Shown here: positions 12,148 to 22,425 of the stretch, piece by piece | Position numbering within the stretch: position 1 is the first letter of the stretch | How the letters are laid out: every line of letters begins with the position of its first letter | NCBI GenBank assembly: GCA_964058845.1 | Contig: CAXKVR010000038.1 | Coordinates: 248,001 to 312,000, forward strand | Source of the DNA: Carex sylvatica | Taxonomy: Eukaryota > Streptophyta > Magnoliopsida > Poales > Cyperaceae | DNA length: 64,000 nt | Direction of reading: 5' to 3' | Notes under the pieces: model-generated | What the model was told of the DNA's origin: nothing | Databases searched by the model: none | What the model saw: the letters and a program-made list of their open reading frames with translations, nothing else | Position numbers and translations under genes: made by a program

Positions 12148-12511
12148 AGTCAATGGATAACCCGGATCATCCTGAGTTGTGGCAATTAGCACCACAGAAT
12201 CATAGGGCATGGCAAGTTCGTGATATGGTACTTTTTATTATATTTATTAATTATTTGTTTCAAATCAATATTATATGAAGTATTTCAAGGATTTATAATG
12301 CTTAATTTTTTTTTTGCAGCCTACCTCTTCATTGAAGGTAAATGTACATCAAACTAGTATTGCTTACAACAGTCAGATGGACGATACTCTGAAGAGGTTA
12401 GGGTTGTATCAAATTGCTCGCCTTAATGATTGCAAGATTGATCCGCATTTGATTACTGCTCTGGTTGAGAGGTGGAGGCCAGAGACTAATACATTTCATA
12501 TACCTGTCGGT
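12148..12511 (+). pseudogene. Plant mobile domain (PMD) gene, first exons only
   Basis: Two exons of a PMD (aminotransferase-like, MAIN/MAIL1-type) gene. Exon 1 (12148-12227) starts after AACAG with ATG at 12153 and gives MDNPDHPELWQLAPQNHRAW; it ends ATG|GTAC. Exon 2 (12320-12511) follows TTTTGCAG and carries the family hallmarks LGLYQIARLNDCKID and LVERWRPETNTFHIPVG. The usual continuation after PVG (EMT.TL.DV..L.GL) is missing: the frame meets TAA where the sequence switches to the mudrA N-terminus on the other strand. It is a truncated copy, probably non-functional. PMD genes are known passengers of MULE and gypsy elements in plants. Confidence 0.8.
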
Positions 12512-12774
12512 TAACAATCCGAAAGCTCTACGACGTCAGGCTCCCCCGCGGACAGGAGATGTGCTGTGTTCATATGTACCCTGATTGTCAATTTGACTCG
12601 ACTCAGAAGCAATTCAAGTCCAACGTATATCTGCCGTCTTATAATAGCAAAACTAGTAGAATCAGATACAGTAAAGGTAAATACAGCCCCTATGTCATAA
12701 CCAACACCTGTTGAAGTGTTTTGGAGGTTACCACCATAATACACATTGATCAATAGTAGTGTTTTGCTGAACAA
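12511..12774 (-). pseudogene. mudrA: mudrA transposase N-terminus, truncated
   Basis: The minus-strand frame from 12774 reads VYYGGNLQ, then YDIGAVFTFTVSDSTSF, RRQIYVGLELL and VKLTIRVHMN. This is the N-terminal module that precedes the zinc/DDE part in mudrA proteins, and it matches the start of the transposases at 18.8 kb and 40.5 kb in order and spacing. It points inward from the right inverted repeat and is cut off at 12,511 against the PMD exon. The DDE domain is absent, so this element could only move with transposase supplied by another copy. Confidence 0.7.
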
Positions 12775-12781
12775 GAATCAA

Positions 12782-13096
12782 ACACTAAATTAACTCCAAA
12801 TATTTTTTAATTTTACAACACTAAATATAAACAAATAAGTAAAAAAAAACTCACAATAATAATGAGAAGACGATGCTGAGTACAATGGTGATGGCGATCT
12901 GTTAATTTGGCAACTTCTCTATTGAATAATGAAAAAAAAATAAAAATCAAACACTAAATTAACTCCAAATATTTTTTAATTTTACAACACTAAATATAAA
13001 CAAATAAGTAAAAAAAAACTCACAATAATAATCAGAAGACGATGCTGAGTACAATGGTGGTGGCGATCTGTTAATTTGGCAACTTTTCTATTGAAT
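12782..13096. repeat. Tandem duplication, about 170 bp, two copies
   Basis: AACACTAAATTAACTCCAAA through GGCGATCTGTTAATTTGGC is present at about 12782-12915 and again at about 12952-13083, almost unchanged. It is the 5' leader region of the minus-strand mudrA in the 2.3-kb MULE. Confidence 0.85.
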
Positions 13097-13515
13097 TTGA
13101 AAAATACGAAATAATGAAAACAGAGAAAGAATAATGGAGGCAGGGAAGAGAAGAAGAGAGAAGAGAAGAGGAAGAAGAGAGAGGGCTGCTGCGCGGGTTA
13201 TAGGGTAGAGCTGCCTCCACCGATCCACAGGATCGGTGTGGAGATTTCAGGGGCTACACCGATCCGTATGATCGATGGAGGGTTATTTTGGTGTAACTCT
13301 CCGTGTGGCGTGTGGCGTGTGGCAGGGGTACAAGTGAGCTCCATCGATCTGTAGAATCGGTGTAGAGGTTCTATTTTTTGCTCCACCGATCCGTAGGATC
13401 GATGGAGGCTATATTTCGAATTTCGATCAGCAGAGGACTGTTTCCAGTAAAATCTTTAAAATAAATTCTATTTAAAAAAAAATCTGGAATAGACTTAAAA
13501 AAGTTTGTGCAGGAC

Positions 13516-13793
13516 CAGTAGCGGAATTAGAAAACTTAGATTGGGGGATTGAAATGTAAAATGTAAAACGACATTGTATGTGGTAATTGGGATTTGAATC
13601 CATGTCTTCACAATCACAAAGTAGAATTGTAACCATTGGATACTGGTAAACATTTTATATTTTATGAGGGAGGCTCTAAACTATATAAAAACATGAGAAA
13701 TAAAAGTTTAGTTAAATTTTAATATTCATAATTAAAATTAAAATCATGGATGTGGCTAAACAAAATCCTGGCTTATCTTTAGATCTGCCCCTA
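13516..13793. mobile_element. Small hAT-like MITE, 278 bp
   Basis: The ends CAGTAGCGGAATTAG and (complement of the right end) TAGGGGCAGATCTAA are related. The flanks are 8-bp near-duplicates TGCAGGAC (13508-13515) and AGCAGGAC (13794-13801). Left-end type and 8-bp target size fit the hAT superfamily and resemble the 990-bp element at 49.3 kb. No coding capacity. Confidence 0.65.
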
Positions 13794-13801
13794 AGCAGGA
13801 C

Positions 13802-14379
13802 ATGGACTTTTTTCAATAAATACAGACCCAATTTAAAGTAGAGCCTTTTATTCCCATTATAGGGCCAGGCAAGGGCACCTGTAGACTACTCTTGAAAGAT
13901 CTTGATGTCATTGCAATTTAAGTAACACAAGGACCCATTACATAATTCTTTTTGGAGCACAACTGACACCATTATATCAATTTCATGACATAATGTCTCC
14001 TTTTCTGACCCTCAATTGTTTATCCATATTACACCTTCTCTTTTAATTTTCTTCTAGCAACATTGTAAATTTTTAATTTTATTTTAATTTTCTTCTAGCA
14101 ATATTTTTTGACCCTCAATTGTTTATCCATATTACACTTTTTCTTTTAATTTTCTGAATAATCAAATTCAGAAACTGTACAAGCATTCTTTGTTTTATAC
14201 CATTTTTCTTTTCTTTCTGGATTGAAATTATAAATCAAGGCTTTTAGTACTGATTATAGAGATGGCATAATAGTTCTGAGTTGGTGATTTCAAGTTATGC
14301 TATGTGGCTACGCACAGAGCATCTGGTTATTTATATTTTCTCTATGATTTTTGTATTGGAACCAGGTTATTATTTTATT
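13802..14379. other. Non-coding, AT-rich
   Basis: No gene or clear element. A phrase TTTTAATTTTCTTCTAGCAA occurs twice close together (about 14041-14060 and 14081-14100), a small local duplication. Confidence 0.4.
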
Positions 14380-14765
14380 AAGGAGATGGGAATCCAATAT
14401 GATATCTTAAATCTCACCGTACTATGGATCAATATCTTCGATTTCAAAGTTCAAATAGTCGGTCTGAACTATTCAACATGATCTACGTACAAAAATGTAC
14501 TCGCAAACCAAATTTTAAATTTTCATAAACAAATTTAGATAGGCATAAATCATTACTTTTGAATAGTCTAGAATTTTTAGATCATGTGATTTTCTATCTA
14601 TCTAAAAAGCTAATAAAAGATTCTAAAAAATATTGTTAAATTTGATCTACAAATATATTTTCATATGGAAATCATATTGAATGGTTCAGATTGAATGTTT
14701 GGACTTTGAAAAAGAGAGATATTGATCCTAGTACGGACCAATCTGTGCTATGTACAGTACCATAG
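14380..14765. mobile_element. Diverged foldback MITE related to the 1.6-6.2 kb cluster
   Basis: The arms carry decayed versions of the shared core: left TTCAAAGTTCAAATAGTCGG followed by TGAACTATTCAACATGATCT, right GAATGGTTCAGATTGAATG and GGACTTTGAAAAAGAG. The ends hold TACTATGGATCAATATC and its partner GATATTGATCCTAGTA. It is older than the cluster copies. Confidence 0.6.
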
Positions 14766-15866
14766 CCTCACTAAAGGAAAATGAAAAAGGGAACAATTAA
14801 TCAAGTTCAGAGAGTCAATTTTATTTGATGAAAGTTGAACATTTTTCCAAAGAAAAAGTTGTTCGAGAGCAATGGTTCATTGTCTCATTAACTAATTGCT
14901 TATGAGTTATGAGTACTTGGTTCAATATCAACCATTCAATATTCTCTACTTTTTTGTACATGTTTCGATAGTGACAGCAAGCACTGTCGCCTGTCGGGAT
15001 TGTTGCAACAAATCCTTCATATACATATACTACTATAATACGGAGTACTAATATGTCGGTCTTTGTATGATTCTAATTGTATATATCATTATATTATTGG
15101 GTTCTCTAATTATTGGAAAGGTCAAGGTTTTTTATGATGATTTGGCCAAGTCTTTTACATATCATTATATGTGATTGTTTGACAAGATTAGTCACAAATA
15201 AGGCAGTGATAACTCTTTGACAGAAAGTTTCAATTGAGATAGATCAATCTACTATTATTATTCTCACACAAGAAATTGGTATATTGGTCTAAGGGGAAGT
15301 CGTTTTCAGATGGTACATTTCGGATTTGAGAAGAACAGGTCCAAAGAACATTTTTGAATTTTTGAATTTTTGAATTTTTGCATTTTTGCTTGGTGCCCCA
15401 TCTACATGCAATAGGACTCAATGAGATCGACTTTGGAACAGTTCAAGCAAGCTAGCTAGGGGCCTAATTATTCTAGATTATTTTTGTTTCCTAGTTGTTG
15501 TTCCTCTTTCATTGCATGGATATGTTTTATAAAAAGATATTGGACACATTTACTGCTTTCATAACATGCTTACTGGATCCCTTTTTTTTTTACTGCTTAC
15601 ATTTAAATCATAATTATGTAGTTTTATAATTAGAGTTAAAACTAAATAATATTAATCATAATATTAATATATGTCACGTCGAGGATTATAGTTTACTAAA
15701 ACAAAGCGCTTGTAACTTGTAAGTGTTGTCATTACGCCACGAGTGCATTTTGACCCCAATTCTCAACACAGATAACAATTTGTAGTAATAATAATAGTAA
15801 TTTATATAGTCAGAATTGGTGTAGCTGAAACTAAAAAATATGTACTTCCAATTAAGGATTAAACTA
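14766..15866. other. Non-coding, nothing recognised
   Basis: AT-rich sequence. Only a short TTTTTGAATTTTTGAATTT run near 15355 stands out. No gene or bounded element. Confidence 0.4.
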
Positions 15867-16163
15867 GGGGTACGTTTGGATGTACTGAGAATAGCGAGAA
15901 TAGCTAGCTATTCCGAATAGCGCTGTTCTAATCCATCCAAATATACTCAATTGCTATTCGGAACAGCAAGAATAGCGCTGTTCTCACTATTCTCGTTGTT
16001 CCAACAAAAAATAGGAATAGCATTTGTTGCAAAGAATGCATCCAAACAACATTTTAGCTATTCCGAATAGCTTGAGTTAGCACTATTCTCTTACCATGCT
16101 ATTCTTATTTGCTATTCTCAACAGTAGCAATTCTCACTATTCTAGAGTGCATCCAAACGCACC
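15867..16163. mobile_element. MITE with GGGTRCGTTTGGAT-type ends
   Basis: About 297 bp. The left end GGGGTACGTTTGGATGTACT and the complement of the right end (GGTGCGTTTGGATGCACTCT) are inverted repeats, and the inside repeats GAATAGC / GCTATTC words. CTA flanks both sides. The end sequence and 3-bp flank suggest a PIF/Harbinger (Tourist-like) element, but a hAT origin is not excluded. Confidence 0.7.
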
Positions 16164-17391
16164 CTAGATATTTTGCATAACAAGCATCTTAAATAGGGGT
16201 GTCAACCGATAACAATTTTTAGTAATAAACTAATAATAATAGTAATTCATATCCGTACCCCTTATAATAACAAAAAAATATTTGCTTTTAATCGTCTTTT
16301 TTGATATGATATGGATCGTATAAACGGACAAAAAATGTCATTGACATTTCTATTTGTGCTTTCAATAAAATATTTTTCAAAACAAGAAAAAAATAATGAA
16401 TACAACTAATTTGTATTATGAAAATTTATTAAAACATAAAACTTATGAATACAACTTTTTTTTTTTTTTTTTCTACTTTATCCTACAGTAATATCCTACA
16501 GTAATATCCAAATACATGTATATTGGTTGTTTATTTTTAGGGGAAGGCGAAGAAATTGATATTTGTCCATTTTAACTTAGATGTAGAATTTGCTTTAGAG
16601 ATAATTAGTTTTTTTTGAGAAAAAATGTGAGCCAAGTCCATATTTAATTCTATTGATAATGGTAAAAGATTACAAGAGTTTTGTAACGGTAAAAGAATAA
16701 AAAAAGCTCAAACAGTCGAAATATATTATATATATTTTTTGGTATATTTTGATTTTTAGAAACTTTTATAATAATTAATATTTTCTGAACGGATGCATTC
16801 AATATTTCAAATTACTAAATCAAAACATCCAATATACAGAGATAGGATTGCCTACTATTTTAGGGTTACAACACGCATGCATTGTTTTATGACAATGATT
16901 TATGACATAACTAGCCTTCTAAAAAAAGTTAGCAAATTAAACAGGTTATAAACAACACCAATGACAAACTACAAAAAGCTTACAATTTTAAAAAAATAGA
17001 TGGCCTTTCTTATATCCCCTTCATTTTATTTTGCAAATTTTAACTTAAAAGTTTATCATGGGACATGGGCCTTTCTTTAAAAGATGAAATGACTATTTTT
17101 ACCCAATTTTTTTAATTGGGAAGTAATATAAGGGGATAGAATATATCTTCTCCACTCTTGTCTAGGGATTTCTTCGATTAAGTGCTTCTTTCTCAAAACA
17201 TGTTCCTGCGATCTGGAAAGCACGTCGATTCCGAATCTCCTATTGGTAAGATTTTGTGCTCTCATGATTCTTTAATCCTTAAAATTTAATATATATTTGT
17301 GTAAAATAGCAAAAATAATATAATTTTAACTCATAATTCAAGCCGAAAAAAGGAAAGGAGACATTGTCAAATGTGAGAAGAAGGCAATCTT
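16164..17391. other. Non-coding, AT-rich
   Basis: Nothing supportable. Long A and T runs only; it is the region upstream of the broken F-box gene. Confidence 0.4.
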
Positions 17392-18419
17392 GAGGAATTA
17401 CAATCTCACATTTGCTTTCTCTCACCACTCCGCGCGGCGCATGCGTCTTGTCTGCCGTGTCCCCTACCTTCGATCAATGGCGGATTCAGATGCCACTTGG
17501 CAGCGGTCCCTACCATCAGATTACGCCTCTTTCCTATCTCATGCAGTAGTGTCAGTAGAGCATGCCTCGAAAAAGGAGTTTTTCTTTCCACTCTGTGATC
17601 ATCCTGTGCTAATTTATGGGGGCAAAATGGTAATATTATATTTGATATCAGTTGTTATTTTGAAGGGACGTCACGTCAGAGAGTTGGGGACTATGCCACT
17701 ATGGTGAAAGCAATATTTTATTGTACAATTTTGTCCATTTTTACAAAAATTGTACACTTGGCCCTTGTTAGATATGAATTTGTCTAATTGAACCAACATG
17801 TATGTTCATTTATAAAAATATCTTGTCTAATTTCTATGTTAAATAATTATGAAATTTCAATCCTTTGGTGGTAACTTCTCTTGTTCTATCCGTGATTTTT
17901 TTGTTAGAATTTCTTGTAGGGTTATTAGTTATTTTATTTATGCATGTTCAATTGACTATATTGTTTATAATTTGGTGATGCCTAGGCTTTTGGATTGGAG
18001 AAATCAAGTGGAGCAAAGTGTTTCACGATTTCAGCTCGAGCAATTAGTATATCATTTATTGCGGCCATTTTTATTAATATTTTTTTCTGAAAAATAAAAT
18101 TTTAAAAATAATCTTGCAATTGATTTTTTTTTATTCAAGCCCTGATCGCCAGGCCCACGGGCGGCCCATATTCCTTTTGAAGCTCCCGGCCCAGTGGCGG
18201 GTCACAAACACAGTGGGGAGCCACACCCACGAGCGAGTCAAATGGCATGTGGGCCCCCCCCCCCACGGGCGGTTCATTATGCATGTTTTTATAACCCCGT
18301 TTTTTCTCTCTCCTGCCCACTCCAACAATTACCATTACTCCCGACAGCAGAAGCGAGCGATTTTTTTGGCGAAAAACGACAGGTATTATTTAAATTATAT
18401 TTAATTATTTAGTAATTAG

Positions 18420-18700
18420 TCAATTAATGTACTATTACTGTACAATTACTGTACGATTACTGTACAAGTACTGTACAACTACTGTATGATTACTGTACAA
18501 TTACTGTAGTATTTACTGTACAATTACTGTAGTATTTACTGTTCGATTACTGTATAATTACTGTAGTATGTACTTTACAATTACTGTACGATTACTGTAG
18601 TATTTACTGTACGATTGCTGTAGAATTTGCTGTACAATTGTTGTAGAATTTGCTGTACAATTACTGTAGAATTACCGTTCAATTACTGTAAGTGTTGCAT
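18420..18700. repeat. Short tandem repeat, unit near ATTACTGTAC
   Basis: About 25 loose copies of a 10-12 bp unit (TACTGTACAATTACTGTAC and variants) between the left inverted repeat and mudrA. A weaker echo (TACTACAGTC) is at 22490-22570. Confidence 0.8.
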
Positions 18701-18805
18701 TTACCTCTAGCAACAAGTTTTTATTTTTTTATTTGTCATTTATTATTGTACAATTACTGTAATACTTATTAAATTTTTGTTTAAATGTAGTTTGTTAAGG
18801 AAAAG

Positions 18806-21800
18806 ATGTTAGTTGCACTGTATGTGGGCGGCAAGCTACAAAATGGTGTAGATGGCTGTATTACACGAAAGATGCTGCATTTGACTTCGAGGTTAATAAA
18901 AATATCACATTTCAGAAACTCAAGCAGCTAATATACGAAAAGACTGCTGTAAATCCCAACATGTATGAAATAGAATTGGCTACACGGATTGATAACTCAC
19001 AAAGGGGTGGGGCGGGTAGACCTTACTTTGTGAGGTTTTCAATAACATATGCGAATTTATGGAGAGTTGTGTACACTAAACTTGGATCTAGTGGGATCTC
19101 GGTAATGGACATATATTCAAAGAGGATTCTCCGTGCTGGGGCTGGACCTTCTAGTGTGGCTGGGGATGGACCTTCAGGTTATGACAATTCGGGTTATGAC
19201 AACCAGGGGTACCACCACCACTCCCATTATGACAACCAGGGGTACCACCACCACTCCCCTTATGACAACCCGGGGTACCACCACAACTCCCCTTATGACA
19301 ACCCGGGATACCACCACAACTCTCCTTATGACAACCAGGGATACCACCACCACTTCCCTTATGACAACCAAGGGTACCACCACAACTCTCCTGAAAATAT
19401 TGAAGAGTTACCACCACCACCCAGACAGACACCCATAATCCTTAGATTTCTAACTATGCCAGAGTCAGGACCGGTACCCATTAATCGAACTGATGTTGAT
19501 GTTATTGATGCCATACCAGAAAATAAAATGGAAATCGGAGATGAATATGAAGGAATATGGGAATCTGATGACTTATCAGATGGCGATGCAAATGTACCAG
19601 GTTTATCCAGGGAAGACAAATTTCCGATTAGAGGTCGAGGAAATAAGCATCATGTCGCCACATTCAACGATACCACAGCTTTTGAAGTGGCAGACATTAC
19701 TTATTTTGGCCCTCGTGTTGTATACAATGACGAACTTACCCCGGGGCAACTTTATACCAACATAGATGAACTTATAAAGAAAATCTATGGGACTCATGTT
19801 CACAGCAACTGGGAATGTAAAATACACAAAAGGGATCGAACAAGGTTAGTTGTGCTATGTAAAACTCACCCGCGGTGCGAGTTCTGTCTTTTTGCAACCC
19901 CTGCGGGTTCAGGAGAAGCATGGATGATTAAGAAATGTGAACCACCCCATACATGCAAGTCTGCATCTACAAGGACAGATAATTCACAGCTGACGGCATC
20001 ATTAATTGCCGATGCAATTGAGAAAGACATTAAGGAGGACCCATCTATGAGCATCAAGGCGGTGGCTAGAACAGTTAGACACAAATACAAATATGTAACA
20101 CCAAAATACAACAGGCTGTGGAGAGGTCGCGAACTTGCCATTTGCAGAATATTTGGTAGTTGGAAGGATTCATACGGCTATCTGGCACCATTGCTCCAGG
20201 CCATGGCAAGTACAAATGTCGGAACTATATATGAGCGGTGGCATGGCCCCTTTTTTGATAAGGAGGGAGTGCTAATAGAGGGAGCTCAACAATTCAATGG
20301 CATAGCATGGGCTTTTGGTGCTTGTATCCAAGCTGTGCCATACATCAGACCTGTTATCATCATTGATGCATGCTTCATGTCTGGCCGTTATGAGGGGAGG
20401 TTACTGATAACATGTGCATATGATGCTGAGAACCAGTTGTTGCCTTTGGCCTTTGCAATTGTTCAGAAAGAGAATGGTGAGAACTGGGGATTCTTTATGC
20501 AGTTTTTAAGAAGACGGGTGATTGAGGAAGGAAAATTTTTCTGTGTGATATCAGACTAGCACAAAGGACTAAAATATGTTTTTGATCGTGAAGATTACGA
20601 TTGGTCAACGCGTACTGGCCAGTGTGTGCACAGGTTGTGTATGCAACACGTTACGGAGAACCTTTCCAATGCAACCGGAAATGACAAGTGGGTTCTAGAG
20701 ACATTTAGATAAAATTGCAGAAAGAAAAAGCCGAGAAGGGTGGTAGAGATGACTAGAAATTTTGCAAAGGTATATATATTTCAATTGTTTACATATATTA
20801 TTGTATTTTTTGAAAACTATTTTTTTAGTACAACTATTTACTTATATTATTTTATTTTCTTATTTTTTTTAATACATGCCAAAGGAAAATCTCTACTTAA
20901 TGAAGGTGGGCAAAAATAATCTCAGAGATGTAAACGAAGATCCAGCATACGAGAAAATATATCAATCCCGTGATGGAGGTTGGCGTTGGGAAATTATGAC
21001 CACCAACGGGTCAGAGTCGCTGAATGCAGTCTTCAAGCAGAGCCGGATGTTGCCTGTGGCTGCAGTTGTAGAAGACACATTCTACAAGTTAAATGCCTGG
21101 TTTCAAGAACGGTGTGCTAAGGCCGCAGAATTAATAAGAATGAACCAGTCATTTTCAACAAGGGTGGAGGAGAAACTAAAACAACACAGGGACAAAGGTG
21201 CAACTATGAACGTGATCCCGATGGGTAATGATGGTATAGAATTCGAAGTGCAAAATCCAAATGAATACGTTCCTACCAGCCGCAAACCAGATAGCATTAT
21301 GGAGTTTGTGAAGAGGGCTTGCAAGTACGTGGTTAAATTCGGAGATGCTAGGGCAGTAACCTGTGCATGCCAAGGTCCCCAACTAAGTCACATACCCTGT
21401 AGTCACGTGATGGCGGTATGCCGGGTGAGGAACTACTGTGAGGACCACTATGTTGCTGACATTTATCGTACCGATTACCTTGCTTCCACTTGGGGTGGAT
21501 CTTTTCATTCTTATCCCGATCAGCATGAGTGGCCTGCATATGTCGGTGATAGAATACTCCATTCAGAAGGATGGATAAGAAAGAGGAGGAGGAGACACAA
21601 GCGTGTTGTAATGACCATGGACGAGATGGGTGGTAGGCGACCGTCGGGAAATTGAGCTCGTCGTTCTATTTCTGACAGGCGCACGGTAGGTATGTTTTTT
21701 TGTTATGTTCAGATGCATTGCAGTTTTATTTTATTAATTTATGATTTCATTATGGTAATAACTGAACTGTATTATTATGTTTAGATGCCATAAACGCATA

Positions 21801-21953
21801 CAATGAAAGAGAAAATGCGAGTTGTTGCTGAAGCAACTGGTAGAACACAACCCCCCTCCTGTGAGCCAAGCATCTACAAGTAATGCCGCACCTGCTGCTG
21901 GTATAAGAAAATCTAATCGTTTTTTTGGTTTATTTGGGCGTCGGGGTAGATAA
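18806..21953 (+). pseudogene. mudrA: mudrA-type MULE transposase, degenerate
   Basis: Would cut and paste the element by a DDE mechanism in the nucleus. ATG at 18806 starts MLVALYVGGKLQNGVDG; a one-base slip near 18852 is needed to reach YYTKDAAFDFEVNKN and the long frame from 18961. Next come a six-fold YDNQGYHHHSP repeat, the zinc/DNA-binding part (HSNWECKIHKRD, CEFCLFAT, PPHTC), and the DDE core with IIIDACFMSGRYEGRL (first Asp codon at 20365) and CVISD near 20557. TAG at 20557-20559 interrupts SD-HKGL; a TAA follows at 20710. After an intron (about 20770-20884) comes GGWRWEIMTTNGSESLNAVF and a SWIM finger (CACQGPQLSHIPCSH, about 21361-21405), then a basic tail. A last exon near 21830-21953 may add PPVSQASTSNAAPAAG and end RFFGLFGRRGR. 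Stops in the DDE core mark it as inactive. Confidence 0.85.
19195..19392 (+). repeat. 33-bp tandem repeat inside mudrA (six units)
   Basis: Six in-frame 33-bp units coding YDNQGYHHHSP and close variants (Q/P, H/N, S/F changes). It lies between the N-terminal module and the zinc part of the transposase, where mudrA proteins usually have an unstructured linker. Confidence 0.9.
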
Positions 21954-22159
21954 ACTTACTCTTTTGCTAGTGTAAACTAAGCTATGAACTTTAATTGTAT
22001 TGTTCAACTGTAAGTGTATTGTTGTGCTTTAATTATATTGTTGAACTATTTTAGACTAACTCAGCACTACGTTGTGATAATTTAATTGTCACACAAGATG
22101 ATAAGATACATTAAAAAATATCTTACAACATAAAAACTACGTTGATGAATTTAAAACCC

Positions 22160-22425
22160 TACTTCTTATCAGCCGCCGACTTGTTAGCAGTCAACTTTTT
22201 AGCAGTCGATTTTCCATTAGTGACACCCGACGATGTGCTCGCCTTACCAGTACACTAATTTTCATCAAATTTTTTTTTAGATATGGATATTCCAGAAAGT
22301 CATCGTCGGAAAGGGGAGGATTTTCAGTAGGTAATTCGACACCAAGTCTTTTCAAAAGAAGTATACAGTTACAGTGACACTTGGAATGCTCAATACCTCT
22401 TTTGTTATTGTCCATCCTGTTCAAC
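22160..22425 (-). CDS. Small exon(s) of unknown function between mudrA and PMD
   Basis: On the minus strand after the acceptor TTGAACAG, MDNNKRGIEHSKCHCNCILL is followed by LKRLGVELPTENPPLSDDDF and LEYPYL. After an A-run slip or intron near 22270 the lysine-rich tail NGKSTAKKLTANKSAADKK ends with TAG near 22160. It lies just downstream of the PMD stop, so it could be 3' exons of that gene or a separate short gene of the MULE. I recognise no family; the C-H-C-N-C cluster may bind metal. Low certainty on structure. Confidence 0.4.

Larger units (their letters stand above)
11193..13484. mobile_element. Mutator-like element, 2.3 kb, deletion derivative
   Basis: A complete MULE by its borders. 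The 9-bp direct repeat TGGAATAGA flanks it exactly (11184-11192 and 13485-13493). The ends are inverted repeats beginning GATTTTTTTTT and running through AAATTCGAAATATAGCC for at least 150 bp. The inverted repeats hold palindromes with arms CTCCACCGATCC and GGATCGGTGGAG, three on the left and four on the right. Inside are only the 5' parts of a PMD gene (plus) and a mudrA gene (minus), fused at about 12,511, so the element looks like an internal-deletion product of a larger autonomous one. Confidence 0.88.

Noticed and set aside
19151..19432. Gly/Cys/His-rich minus frames
   Set aside because: Antisense shadows of the 33-bp repeat in mudrA.
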